From: Oceanidesulfovibrio indonesiensis
Lineage (GTDB): Bacteria > Desulfobacterota > Desulfovibrionia > Desulfovibrionales > Desulfovibrionaceae
NCBI RefSeq assembly: GCF_007625075.1
Contig: NZ_QMIE01000009.1
Span: 62,001 to 126,000, forward strand
Length of the DNA: 64,000 nt
Direction of reading: 5' to 3'
A model generated the notes under the pieces. That model was not told the origin of the DNA and searched no databases. It saw only the letters and a program-made list of their open reading frames with translations. A program made the translations under genes and the position numbers. Each line of letters starts with the position of its first letter. Within the stretch, counting starts at the first letter, position 1. Positions 35,424 through 44,174 of this stretch are shown here, piece after piece.

Positions 35424-35427
35424 TAAT

Positions 35428-35445
35428 TGATTCAGAAATGAATCG
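35428..35445. promoter_or_regulatory. Upstream activator dyad, copy 1
   Basis: TGATTCAGAAATGAATCG: arms TGATTC-A and TGAATC(G) with a four-base spacer. It starts four bases after the stop of the activator gene. Confidence 0.6.
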
Positions 35446-35583
35446 GCGACGACTCGATTTGTCTTTCACGGCGCCACCAGGCATGCAATTGAGGCTGGAG
35501 TCCCGACGGAAGAGGATTATTTGTCGGTGACCACAGCAGAGATTTGTCTCAGGACAGGAGACGGGCTGCACTACCGTGCCTGT

Positions 35584-35601
35584 CGATTCATTGTTGAATC
35601 G
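35584..35601. promoter_or_regulatory. Upstream activator dyad, copy 2
   Basis: CGATTCATTGTTGAATCG is a perfect 7-bp inverted repeat with a four-base spacer, 156 bases after copy 1 and 58 before copy 3. Confidence 0.7.
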
Positions 35602-35641
35602 AATCTATCATCAATAATTGAAACATATTATGGGCAAGTGC

Positions 35642-35659
35642 TGATTTATTTATGAATCA
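35642..35659. promoter_or_regulatory. Upstream activator dyad, copy 3
   Basis: TGATTTATTTATGAATCA: 7-bp arms with one mismatch and a four-base spacer; it ends 62 bases upstream of the -24 element. Confidence 0.65.
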
Positions 35660-35720
35660 GGACAGGGCGTCCGTTGTGTTGTGTGCTTGTAACATGCAGT
35701 AATTCCAGATGATTTTATTA

Positions 35721-35735
35721 GGGCATGCGTCTTGC
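35721..35735 (+). promoter_or_regulatory. Sigma-54 (-24/-12) promoter of the gabT operon
   Basis: GGGCATGCGTCTTGC has GG and GC separated by exactly ten bases and matches the TGGCAC-N5-TTGC consensus except at two positions. Transcription would start near 35747, about 65 bases before gabT. Confidence 0.7.
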
Positions 35736-35812
35736 TTCATATCTCTTCTGCCGTGCGCAGGAGTTTTGTGACCAAATCAGATTAAATTGACTAGCAAGCA
35801 AGGACCGAGACC

Positions 35813-37117
35813 ATGCCCCAGACCAACGCAGACCTGTATGAAAGACGCACGAAAGCCGTCGCCAAAGGAGTGTCCAACCTTGGGCCCGTCTTTGTGGAGC
35901 GCGCCGAAGGCGCAGCCATCATCGATGTGGAAGGCCGGGAGTTCATCGACTTTGCCGGCGGTATCGGCGTCGTCAACGTAGGCCACTGCAACGAAAAGGT
36001 CGTCAACGCCATACAGGAGCAGTCCAAAAAGCTGCTTCATTCCTGTTTTCATATCGCCATGTACGAGGGGTACGTGGCTCTGGCCGAAAAGCTCATAGAA
36101 CTTTCCCCTGGTGACTTCGAGAAACGCGCCGCGCTGTTCAACAGCGGCGCCGAGGCCGTGGAGAATGCGGTAAAGATCTCCCGCTGCGCCACGGGCAAGC
36201 CCGGCGTGGTCGTTTTCGAGAATGGTTTTCATGGCCGCACTCTGCTGACCATGACCATGACCAGCAAGGTCAAGCCGTACAAGTTCAGTTTCGGCCCCTA
36301 CGCGCCGGAAGTCTACAGAATGCCGAGCGCGTACTGCTACCGCTGCCCGCTGGGCAAGGAGTATCCTTCCTGCGAATGCGCCTGCGCAGACAAGCTTGAG
36401 GATTTCTTCATCAGCCACGCCGCTGCCGAGAACATCGCCTGCCTGGTGGCCGAGCCTGTTATCGGCGAAGGCGGGTTCATCACGCCGCCGCCGGAATATT
36501 TCCCCAAGCTGCAGAAAATCTGCAACGAACACGGCATATTGTTCACTGCGGACGAAGTGCAGACGGGCATGGGCCGCACCGGAACCATGTTCGCCATGGA
36601 GCACTGGGGCGTCACTCCGGACCTCTGCACCGTGGCCAAAAGCATGGGGGGCGGCATGCCCATCTCCGGTGTCGTGGGCCGCGCGGATATCATGGATGCG
36701 CCACATGTCGGCGGTCTGGGCGGGACCTACGGCGGCAACCCCGTGAGCTGCGCCGCATCCCTGGCCGCCATCGACGCATTGCAGAACGACGGACTGCTGG
36801 ACAGGGCCAAGAGCCTGGGCGAGGAACTGCGCGGCCACTTCGAAGCCTTGCAGAAAAAGTATCCCATCATTGGCGACATCCGCGGCAAAGGTCCCATGCT
36901 GGCTCTTGAGCTTGTGGAGGATCCGGAAACCAGGACCCCGGCAGCGGCCAAAGCAAAGGCGCTCACTTCCTTCTGCCTGGACCAGGGACTCATCCTGCTT
37001 TCCTGCGGCAACTACGGCAACGTGATCCGCACGCTCATGCCGCTGGTTATCACAGACGAACAACTGGATCGGGGCCTGAGCATCCTGGACGAAGGCTTCG
37101 CCGCCGTATGCGCCTGA
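35813..37117 (+). CDS. gabT: 4-aminobutyrate (or related omega-amino acid) aminotransferase, class III
   Basis: 434 residues, usual length. PLP-binding features are visible: NSGAEAVENAVK, FHGRT, EPVIGEGGF, the aspartate in LFTADEVQTGMGRTG, and the Schiff-base lysine in AKSMGGGMP. The N-terminal region VGHCNEKVVNAI is GabT-like. It transfers the amino group of GABA to 2-oxoglutarate, producing succinate semialdehyde. A four-cysteine insertion near residue 170-195 (YCYRCPLGKEYPSCECAC) is a typical variant of the GABA/5-aminovalerate group. The first gene of a seven-gene operon that includes an uptake system and an aldehyde dehydrogenase; 5-aminovalerate or beta-alanine cannot be excluded. Confidence 0.9.
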   Translation: MPQTNADLYERRTKAVAKGVSNLGPVFVERAEGAAIIDVEGREFIDFAGGIGVVNVGHCNEKVVNAIQEQSKKLLHSCFHIAMYEGYVALAEKLIELSPGDFEKRAALFNSGAEAVENAVKISRCATGKPGVVVFENGFHGRTLLTMTMTSKVKPYKFSFGPYAPEVYRMPSAYCYRCPLGKEYPSCECACADKLEDFFISHAAAENIACLVAEPVIGEGGFITPPPEYFPKLQKICNEHGILFTADEVQTGMGRTGTMFAMEHWGVTPDLCTVAKSMGGGMPISGVVGRADIMDAPHVGGLGGTYGGNPVSCAASLAAIDALQNDGLLDRAKSLGEELRGHFEALQKKYPIIGDIRGKGPMLALELVEDPETRTPAAAKAKALTSFCLDQGLILLSCGNYGNVIRTLMPLVITDEQLDRGLSILDEGFAAVCA

Positions 37118-37198
37118 GGGCGACAGGGGGCAGGGGAAACGAATCACAGTTGTCGCATGAAATATATTTGTAGAAAACCTGAATAAATGGAGATGGTT

Positions 37199-38437
37199 AT
37201 GAGAAAACTGACAATGATCGCGGCGATTTTCGCAATGGTTTTCGCCATACACGCAGGCATAGGCGTCGCGCATGCCGAAGACGTGGTCAAGGTGGGCAAC
37301 ATCCTGCCGTTGTCCGGTCCTTCGGCGTCCGTGGGGCAGCAGGGCAAGCAGGCGCGTGAGATGGCCGTGGAAGAGATCAACGAAGCCGGCGGCATCAAGT
37401 CTCTGGGCGGCGCCAAAATCAAGCTCCTGTACGCCGACTCCAAGTCCGACCCCAATGTGGGCGTGACCGAGGCCGAGCGCTTTATCAACACGGAGAAGGT
37501 CCATGTGATAACCGGCGCCTGGAACTCGGGCGTCACCTATCCATCCAGCGCAGTGGCCGAGCGCTACGGCGTGCCCTACATCGTGCCCGTGTCCGTGCGC
37601 GACACCATCACGGAGCGCGGCTTCAAGTACGTCTTCCGCATCGCGGCCAAGGATTCCTGGTGGACACGCGACCAGTTCATGTTCCTGGATGATATGCAGG
37701 AGGAGTTCGGCGAAGAGCTCAAGACCGTGGCCTTCGTGTACGAAAACGGCGACTGGGGCACCGGCTTTGCCGCGCAGTGGGAAGAACTGGCCAAGGAGCA
37801 TGGCTATGAGGTGGTGCTCAACGAGCCCTATCCTTCCTCGGCCACGGATCTTACTCCGGTGGTCAACAAGATCCGTCGCGCCCGCCCCGACGTGTTGCTG
37901 CTCACCTCCAATGCCGCCGACGCCATTCTGCTGACCAACACCCTGGCCGACTACAAGGTCAGCCCCAAGGTCATCATCGGTTCCGGCGGCGGCCATGCCG
38001 ATCCCACCTTCCTCAGCGCCACGGGCGACAACGCCAAGTACGTCTTCGACATCGTGGAGTGGGAAACGGACGTGAACAAGCCCGGCGCCAAGGAAGTGAA
38101 CGCCAAGTACAAAGAGCGCTACGGCGCCAACCTGACCGGCGAGGCCGTGGACGCCTATGTGGCCATGTACGTTCTGGCGGATGCGCTGGAGCGCGCCGGT
38201 TCCCTGGAGCCCGCGGCCGTCCGCGACGCCCTGGCAGCCACCGAGTACTCGGAAGGCCCCGGCATGATCGTGACCTACGATTCCATCAAGTTCGATGAAT
38301 CCGGGCAGAACGTGAATGCGGCCCTGGCTGTCGTGCAGGTCAACGACATCGGCAACGGTCTGGAGCGCATCACAGTCTGGCCTCAGAGCGCGCGTCGGGA
38401 AGGCTACTCCCCGGTGTTCCCCATGCCCGCGAAGTAA
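37199..38437 (+). CDS. Branched-chain-type ABC transporter substrate-binding protein
   Basis: 412 residues from ATG 37199, chosen over 37187 because GGAG lies six bases upstream. A signal peptide (MRKLTMIAAIFAMVFAIHAGIGVAHA) is followed by a LivJ/K fold: VVKVGNILPLSGPSASVGQQGKQ, VHVITGAWNSGVTYPSSAVAERYGVP. The conserved Ser/Thr pair that grips the amino-acid alpha-carboxylate is not obvious in the usual form, consistent with an omega-amino acid ligand. Position between gabT and the permeases suggests GABA or a similar compound as ligand; that is inference. Confidence 0.9.
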   Translation: MRKLTMIAAIFAMVFAIHAGIGVAHAEDVVKVGNILPLSGPSASVGQQGKQAREMAVEEINEAGGIKSLGGAKIKLLYADSKSDPNVGVTEAERFINTEKVHVITGAWNSGVTYPSSAVAERYGVPYIVPVSVRDTITERGFKYVFRIAAKDSWWTRDQFMFLDDMQEEFGEELKTVAFVYENGDWGTGFAAQWEELAKEHGYEVVLNEPYPSSATDLTPVVNKIRRARPDVLLLTSNAADAILLTNTLADYKVSPKVIIGSGGGHADPTFLSATGDNAKYVFDIVEWETDVNKPGAKEVNAKYKERYGANLTGEAVDAYVAMYVLADALERAGSLEPAAVRDALAATEYSEGPGMIVTYDSIKFDESGQNVNAALAVVQVNDIGNGLERITVWPQSARREGYSPVFPMPAK

Positions 38438-38605
38438 TTCGAGACCAATCGAACCGTGTGTAGCGGGCGATCAGTCGGTGTTCGCCCGCTACATCTCGAT
38501 CGAACGATATGGCGTCGGGTTATGAATGCAGCAAGGCTTGTTCGTGGCCGGCGCAACAGAAGATTCAATCATGAACGCATTATATAGCGAATTTCGGAGA
38601 GGGTG

Positions 38606-39499
38606 ATGGACTTGGTCTTTCTGCTCCAGGACGTAATCAACGGCGTGCTCATGGGGTCCATATACGGATTGGTGGCCCTCGGCCTTACGCTCATTTTCGG
38701 CGTGCTCAAGGTCATCAACTTCGCCCATGGTTCGTTCATCATGGTCGGCATGTTCGTGGGCTACTGGATCGTGCTGTTTACCGGGCTGCATCCTTATCTC
38801 GCGCTCGTTCTCGTGGTGCCGGTCATGTTCTTTTTCGGCTATGCCGTGCAGCACTGGCTCATCCGGCCCATCTTCATCGCAGAGCGGGACGTACGCGAGC
38901 CGATCACAGTGATCATCGTCACCACAGGCATATGGTACGTGTTGGACAACCTGGCTCTGCTCCTCTTCGGTCCGGACTACCGCGCACTTTCCCCCAATCC
39001 TCTCAAAGGCGAGATGCTCGAACTCGGCGAGATATTCATCTCCATCCCCAAATTCTATGGCTTTCTGACCACTATCGCGACCTGCGCCGGACTTTACTGG
39101 TTCATGCAGAAGACGCGCACCGGCCGGGCGATCCGCGCCGTGAGCCTGGATCGCGACGCCGCCAGTATGATGGGGATCAACCAGTGGAAAATATTCAACA
39201 TCGCTTTCGGTATCGGCACCGCTGTCGCCGGCATCGCCGGCGTGGTGCTCACGCCCTTCTACAACGTCTACCCCTCCGTGGGCGTCCCCTTTGACGTCAA
39301 ATCGTTCGTCATCGTGGTTCTGGGCGGACTGGGCAGCATCCCCGGGGCTCTCTTGGGCGGTGTCATCATCGGGCTCATCGAATCCCTGGGGCCCATCTAC
39401 ATGACCGCAACCTGGACCGAAGCCATCGTCTACGGCCTCTTTCTGATGGTGCTCTTCTTCAAACCTTCCGGCCTGTTCGGCCAGAAGCACGATTGGTAA
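38606..39499 (+). CDS. livH: Branched-chain-type ABC transporter permease, LivH family
   Basis: 297 residues from ATG 38606 (GGAG upstream; a GTG at 38603 is also in frame). About eight hydrophobic helices, with the family motifs NGVLMGSIYGLVALGLTLIFGVLKVINFAHG-like N-terminus and LGSIPGALLGGVIIGLIES near the end. It pairs with the LivM gene downstream to form the channel. Part of the operon gabT-livK-livH-livM-livG-livF-gabD. Confidence 0.94.
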   Translation: MDLVFLLQDVINGVLMGSIYGLVALGLTLIFGVLKVINFAHGSFIMVGMFVGYWIVLFTGLHPYLALVLVVPVMFFFGYAVQHWLIRPIFIAERDVREPITVIIVTTGIWYVLDNLALLLFGPDYRALSPNPLKGEMLELGEIFISIPKFYGFLTTIATCAGLYWFMQKTRTGRAIRAVSLDRDAASMMGINQWKIFNIAFGIGTAVAGIAGVVLTPFYNVYPSVGVPFDVKSFVIVVLGGLGSIPGALLGGVIIGLIESLGPIYMTATWTEAIVYGLFLMVLFFKPSGLFGQKHDW

Positions 39500-39512
39500 T
39501 CCCAAAATCGAG

Positions 39513-40565
39513 ATGACCATGTCGCCGAAACAATTCAAGCAGACACTCCTTGCCGTTCTGGTGATCACGGCGTTCTTGCTGCCTCTGGCGGTACAGAGCC
39601 CCACCTACCTGCATATCCTCATAATGCTCTATCTGTATGCCTACATGACCACATCGTGGAATCTGGTGGGCGGCTTTGCCGGCGTGCTGCCGCTGGGCCA
39701 CTCCGTGTTCGTGGGCATCGGCGCGTACATTTCCACGGCCCTCTGGCTGCAGTGGGGCATAAGCCCTTGGCTGGGCATGCTGGCCGGCGGCGTCGTGGCT
39801 GCCGGCGTGGGCTATCTGATAGGCAAACCCACCCTCAAGATGCGCGGGGCCTACTTCGCGTTGTCCACAATGGCTTTCGTCGAGGGCGTCCGCGTCATAG
39901 TGGAGAACCTGGACTACCTGGGACCGCTCAAGCTCAATGGTCCGCGCGGTCTGAACATTCCACCGGCGGATGGCGGATTCTGGGCCTTCCAGTTCTCCTC
40001 CAAGGAGCCGTACTACTACATCATTCTCATCATGCTCATCGGTGTGGCGCTGCTCACGTGGTACATCTCCCGGTCCAAGCTGGGCTATTGCCTGCAAGCT
40101 GGTGGCGAGGAACCGGAAGCCGCACAGGCCCTGGGCGTGAACGTGGCGCGCAGCAAGGTCATCGCGATGGTCATGAGCTCGTTCCTCACCGCCATCGCCG
40201 GCTCATTTCTTGCGCAGCTCACCTTGTTCATCTACCCCAAAAGCGTGTTGACGCTGGATCTCTCCTTCGAGCTCGCGTTCATCGCGCTGGTCGGCGGCAG
40301 GGGATACATAGCCGGCCCCATCCTGGGCGCGTTCCTGCTCCGCCCCGTCAGCGAGTTCAGCCGCATCTACTTCGGGGACAGCCTGCCCGGCATGCACCTC
40401 ATTATCTACGGCGTCATCCTCATCGTGGTCATGCTGTATCAGCCTCGGGGACTGGCCGAGCCCTTTGGCCGTCTCTTCGACTCCGTCGCGAGGAAATTCG
40501 CCACCAAGGACGACGACACAGCCCAGACCGTCGGATCGAGCGACAAAGTGAAGGGGGGTGCGTAA
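39513..40565 (+). CDS. livM: Branched-chain-type ABC transporter permease, LivM family
   Basis: 350 residues, about nine hydrophobic helices. The signature TTSWNLVGGFAGVLPLGHSVFVGIGAY and VGGRGYIAGPILGAFLL identify the second membrane subunit. It begins 14 bases after livH and ends one base before the livG ATG. The C-terminal 30 residues are charged and hydrophilic (KFATKDDDTAQTVGSSDKVK). Confidence 0.94.
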   Translation: MTMSPKQFKQTLLAVLVITAFLLPLAVQSPTYLHILIMLYLYAYMTTSWNLVGGFAGVLPLGHSVFVGIGAYISTALWLQWGISPWLGMLAGGVVAAGVGYLIGKPTLKMRGAYFALSTMAFVEGVRVIVENLDYLGPLKLNGPRGLNIPPADGGFWAFQFSSKEPYYYIILIMLIGVALLTWYISRSKLGYCLQAGGEEPEAAQALGVNVARSKVIAMVMSSFLTAIAGSFLAQLTLFIYPKSVLTLDLSFELAFIALVGGRGYIAGPILGAFLLRPVSEFSRIYFGDSLPGMHLIIYGVILIVVMLYQPRGLAEPFGRLFDSVARKFATKDDDTAQTVGSSDKVKGGA

Positions 40566-41291
40566 ATGTCCATGCTCGAACTCAGGAATCTGACCATGGA
40601 CTTCGGCGGTCTGCGCGCCGTGGATAATCTGTGCCTGACCATCGAGGAGGGCTCCATCCTGGGCCTTATCGGGCCCAACGGCGCCGGAAAGTCCACCGCC
40701 TTCAACTGCGTGGCCGGGGTATACAGGCCCACCGGGGGCGAGATCATCTTTGACGGTGAGAATGTCGTGGGACAGAAGCCCTGGAACCTCTGCAAAAAGG
40801 GAATGGCGCGCACGTTTCAGATCGTCAAACCATTCGGCACCAAGTCCGTGCTCTACAACGTGATGGTCGGCGCCTTCGCTCGTACGGACAGCACGGAGCA
40901 GGCCAGGCGCGACGCCGAGGAAGTGCTGGAGTTTCTGCACATGGAAGACAAGAAGGACGCACGCGCCAGCGCCCTGACCATTGCCGACCGAAAGCGGCTG
41001 GAGATCGCCCGCGCCCTGGCGACCAAGCCCAAGCTGCTTCTGCTGGACGAGGTCATGGCCGGGCTGCGGCCCACCGAGGTGGACGAGATGATCGCCATCA
41101 TCCAGCAGATGCGCGACAGCGGCGTCACCGTCTTTGTCATCGAGCACATCATGCGCGCGATCATGGCGCTTTCCGATGAGATCGTGGTCATCCATTTCGG
41201 GAAGAAAATCTGTTCAGGCGATCCGCAAGCCGTGGCCTGCGACGAAAACGTGATCAAGGCGTACCTGGGAGAAGACTATGCCGCTGCTTGA
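40566..41291 (+). CDS. livG: Branched-chain-type ABC transporter ATP-binding protein, LivG family
   Basis: 241 residues. Walker A GPNGAGKSTAFN, Q loop region TFQIVKPF, signature-like LTIADRKRLEIARAL, where the usual LSGG is replaced by LTIAD, Walker B LLLDEVMAGL and the H loop IEHIM are visible. The LTIADRKRLE variant is common in this subfamily. It overlaps livF by 14 bases, so the two ATPases are translationally coupled. Confidence 0.93.
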   Translation: MSMLELRNLTMDFGGLRAVDNLCLTIEEGSILGLIGPNGAGKSTAFNCVAGVYRPTGGEIIFDGENVVGQKPWNLCKKGMARTFQIVKPFGTKSVLYNVMVGAFARTDSTEQARRDAEEVLEFLHMEDKKDARASALTIADRKRLEIARALATKPKLLLLDEVMAGLRPTEVDEMIAIIQQMRDSGVTVFVIEHIMRAIMALSDEIVVIHFGKKICSGDPQAVACDENVIKAYLGEDYAAA

Positions 41292-41988
41292 ATTGAACGA
41301 CGTCAACGTCTCCTACGGCGACGTCCAGGTGTTGTTCGATGTGTCCCTGCACGTGAACGAAGGCGAGGTCGTATCCATCATCGGCGGCAACGGCGCTGGG
41401 AAGACCACCTTGTTGCGCGCCATCTCCGGCCTGCTGCGGCTGGGGTCCGGCTCCATCGCCTTCGAGGGCGCGCCGCTCCATACGCTTACACCGGAAAAGG
41501 TTGTCGAGCGCGGCGTGGTGCAGGTTCCGGAAGGCCGGAAGCTCTTCCACCTGATGACGGTTCTCGATAACCTCATCGTCGGGGCGTACAACAAAAGGGC
41601 CGACGCGGTGAAAGACGAGACCCTCGCCACCGTGTACGAACTCTTTCCCAGACTCAAGGAGCGCACCGCCCAGCTCGCCATGACCCTGTCCGGCGGTGAA
41701 CAGCAGATGGTGGCCATCGGCCGCGGCATGATGGCGTGCCCCAAGCTGCTCATGCTCGACGAGCCGTCCCTGGGCCTTGCCCCCATCCTCATGCAGGAGA
41801 TTTTCAGCAACGTGCGGGCCATTGCCGACCAGGGAGCCACCGTGCTTCTGGTGGAGCAGGACGTGAAAAATTCTCTGGCGCTTTCCGACAGGGCCTACGT
41901 GCTGGAGCACGGCCGTGTCGCCATGGAAGGCGAAGCTTCGCACCTGATGAACGATCCGCATGTGAAGACCGCCTACCTGGGCCTCTAG
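41278..41988 (+). CDS. livF: Branched-chain-type ABC transporter ATP-binding protein, LivF family
   Basis: 236 residues. Walker A GGNGAGKTTLLR, the Q loop VPEGRKLFHLMTV, signature LSGGEQQMVAIGR, Walker B LLMLDEPSLGLAP and the downstream VEQDV are all present. It is the second ATPase of the transporter. Only 66 bases separate it from the ribosome-binding site of gabD. Confidence 0.94.
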   Translation: MPLLELNDVNVSYGDVQVLFDVSLHVNEGEVVSIIGGNGAGKTTLLRAISGLLRLGSGSIAFEGAPLHTLTPEKVVERGVVQVPEGRKLFHLMTVLDNLIVGAYNKRADAVKDETLATVYELFPRLKERTAQLAMTLSGGEQQMVAIGRGMMACPKLLMLDEPSLGLAPILMQEIFSNVRAIADQGATVLLVEQDVKNSLALSDRAYVLEHGRVAMEGEASHLMNDPHVKTAYLGL

Positions 41989-42081
41989 AGCCTTCGGCTC
42001 AATTGTGAACAGACGCCAGGCCTCGGGCTGTGGCAGCTGTTTTGCCGTGGATGATTGAAAATCAACAATCAGGAGATATCA

Positions 42082-43536
42082 ATGTCGCTTACGGAGAAAA
42101 TACTGTCGCGCACGGCCTGTCTGGTGGGCGGGGAGTGGATCGTGGCGGATTCCGGCGAAACCATTGACGTGGACAACCCGGCCACCGGAGAAACCATAGG
42201 CAGCGCGCCCAGATGCGGCAGGGATGAAACGGCCCGGGCCATTGACGCGGCGGCTGCGTCTTTTGCGGACTGGCGGGCCCGCACGGCCATTGAACGTGCT
42301 GACGTCATACTGCGCTGGCGCGATTTGGTCATGGATCGCCAGGAAGAACTTGCTGAGCTGATGACCCTGGAGCAGGGCAAGCCCCTGCCCGAAGCCCGCG
42401 GCGAGATAGCCTACGGCGCCAGCTACTTGCGCTGGTTCGCCGAAGAAGCCCGACGCGTCTACGGCGAGATCGTGCCGCCGCCGGTTCCCGGCAGAACTCT
42501 TCTAGTCACCAGGCAGCCCGTAGGCGTTGTGGGCATCATCACCCCCTGGAACTTTCCCATGGCCATGATCGCCCGCAAGGTGGGCCCGGCTCTGGCCGTG
42601 GGCTGTCCCTCGGTGATCAAACCGGCCAGCCAGACACCGTTCTCAGCGCTGGCTCTGGCCGAGCTGGCCCTGCAGGCTGGTGTGCCTCCAGGCGTGATAA
42701 ACGTGGTGACAGGCGATGCCCGCGCCATCGGCGGCGAACTCACCGAGAATCCAGTCGTTCGTAAAATCAGCTTCACCGGCTCCACCGATGTGGGCAAGAT
42801 CCTGCTCCGGCAGTGCGCCGGCACCGTGAAGAAGGTATCCATGGAGTTGGGCGGCAACGCGCCGTTCATCGTCTTCGAAGATGCTGATGTGGATCGGGCC
42901 GTGGCAGGCGCCGTGGCCAGCAAATACCGCAACAGCGGCCAGACCTGCGTATGCACCAACCGTTTCTATGTACAGGAGGGCGTGTACGAAGAATTTGTGG
43001 AGAAGTTCAGCAAAGCTGTGGCCGAACTGAAGGTGGGCAACGGCATGAAGGAGGGCGTCAATCAGGGGCCGCTCATCGACGGAAAGGCCGTGGCGCATGT
43101 GGAATCCCAGATCGAAGATGCGCTGGACAAGGGCGGCCGCTTGGTCGTGGGCGGCAAACGTCACGAACTGGGCGGCAATTTCTTCGAGCCCACGGTCATA
43201 GCGGATGCCACCAGGGACATGTCGTTTGCCAGGGAAGAGACCTTCGGCCCGCTCGCGCCGGTATTCCGCTTCAAGGAAGAAGCCGAGGCCGTGGCCCAGG
43301 CCAATGACACCGACTATGGTCTGGCCGCTTATTTCTACACCCGGAGCATCGGCCGAGCATTCCGGGTGTCCGAGGCCCTGGAATATGGCCTCGTGGGCGT
43401 CAACGAAGGACTGCTTTCCAGCTGCGAGGCGCCTTTCGGCGGCATGAAGGAAAGCGGTCTCGGCCGCGAAGGGTCCTGCCACGGCATCGACGATTACGTA
43501 GAGCTCAAGTATGTCTGTCTGGGGCTGGGTGACTGA
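42082..43536 (+). CDS. gabD: Aldehyde dehydrogenase, likely succinate-semialdehyde dehydrogenase
   Basis: 484 residues from ATG 42082 (AGGAG upstream); an ATG at 42055 has none. Catalytic Cys lies in NSGQTCVCTNRF, the general-base Glu in VSMELGGNAPFIVFEDADVD-like region, and cofactor contacts in TPWNFPMAMIARKVGPAL and FTGSTDVGKIL. Sequence order and length fit the SSADH/GabD group that oxidises succinate semialdehyde to succinate with NAD(P)+. Together with GabT it completes a route from GABA to succinate, which may feed the respiratory chain. No clear terminator follows. Confidence 0.92.
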   Translation: MSLTEKILSRTACLVGGEWIVADSGETIDVDNPATGETIGSAPRCGRDETARAIDAAAASFADWRARTAIERADVILRWRDLVMDRQEELAELMTLEQGKPLPEARGEIAYGASYLRWFAEEARRVYGEIVPPPVPGRTLLVTRQPVGVVGIITPWNFPMAMIARKVGPALAVGCPSVIKPASQTPFSALALAELALQAGVPPGVINVVTGDARAIGGELTENPVVRKISFTGSTDVGKILLRQCAGTVKKVSMELGGNAPFIVFEDADVDRAVAGAVASKYRNSGQTCVCTNRFYVQEGVYEEFVEKFSKAVAELKVGNGMKEGVNQGPLIDGKAVAHVESQIEDALDKGGRLVVGGKRHELGGNFFEPTVIADATRDMSFAREETFGPLAPVFRFKEEAEAVAQANDTDYGLAAYFYTRSIGRAFRVSEALEYGLVGVNEGLLSSCEAPFGGMKESGLGREGSCHGIDDYVELKYVCLGLGD

Positions 43537-44174
43537 CGGGCCTCTTGCCTGAAGCTCGGTCCCCTCCGCGCGGCTTGCCTGGGCTCCTGACGCAATCGAT
43601 CTGCACTGGCTACGCCGTCTCGATGTCTACACCAGGGGCCAGTCCGTTCGGGTGGCCGGTGTGCAAGCTCCCTTGCACGGCCTGTTTCATGAGTGCGCTG
43701 TCCGAAAGGTCATTGCACCTGCGGCGAACACGTGAAGCTTTTTTCATACGGTCAGGGGCGATTGAGGAGATGCGCAAACTGCAATGCAGGCCATCAGTTT
43801 TCGAGCAGGCAGTCTCGAAAAAGGCACTGGCCTGACCGCACAGGTTCTGCTTTTGGAAAAACCTTGACAAACATGGAGGGCGTTTAGTCCACTCCCACGG
43901 TAAACATGGCTCGACGGTTTGGGCATGATCTGTTGTAAAGCGCATCGGATGTTGCTTGGAGCACAATGTCGTTCGCCTGGTGCTCCCTCAGCATGCGCCA
44001 CACAATCTCCATCGGAGCATGGCCGTCCTCGTAAAACTGTCGAGTGCAAAGGCAAGACATTCAGCTTCCGGCAGTTTGCTTCCGGGCTGTTCTTGAACAT
44101 CGTGACGCCTTGGAAGACGCAGTCCCGGCCGTGCCTGCATCTTTGGCGTCTTTTCTTGATTTGTGGGGTGGACA
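43537..44174. other. 638-base intergenic region, one zinc-ribbon-like relic
   Basis: No well-supported gene. A hairpin GGAGCAC...GTGCTCC lies at 43958-43986, and a possible transposase fragment at 43693-43887 is listed separately. Base composition is somewhat lower in GC than the operon. Confidence 0.5.
43693..43887 (+). pseudogene. Possible zinc-ribbon fragment of a transposase
   Basis: A GTG-initiated frame of 64 residues with four Cys in pairs (C-P-K-G-H-C-T-C-G, C-A-N-C), then GHQFSSRQSR. The pattern of a zinc ribbon followed by LRRC-x2-C and F-S-S/E-R resembles the N-terminus of several insertion-sequence transposases. It has no catalytic domain, ribosome-binding site or neighbours of that kind, so at most it is a relic. 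TGA immediately precedes the GTG. Confidence 0.25.

Larger units (their letters stand above)
35424..35812 (+). other. 389-base regulatory region between activator and gabT
   Basis: No gene is present. It holds three 18-base dyads (35428, 35584, 35642) and a -24/-12 promoter (35721), described separately. The whole looks like an enhancer plus sigma-54 promoter. Confidence 0.75.

Noticed and set aside
35777-37996. 739-codon open frame opposite gabT and the binding-protein gene
   Set aside because: Shadow of two well-supported genes on the other strand; His- and Gly-rich composition typical of antisense frames.
43545-43835. 96-codon frame after gabD
   Set aside because: No ribosome-binding site, no motif, unusual composition, and conflicts with an equally plausible frame on the other strand.
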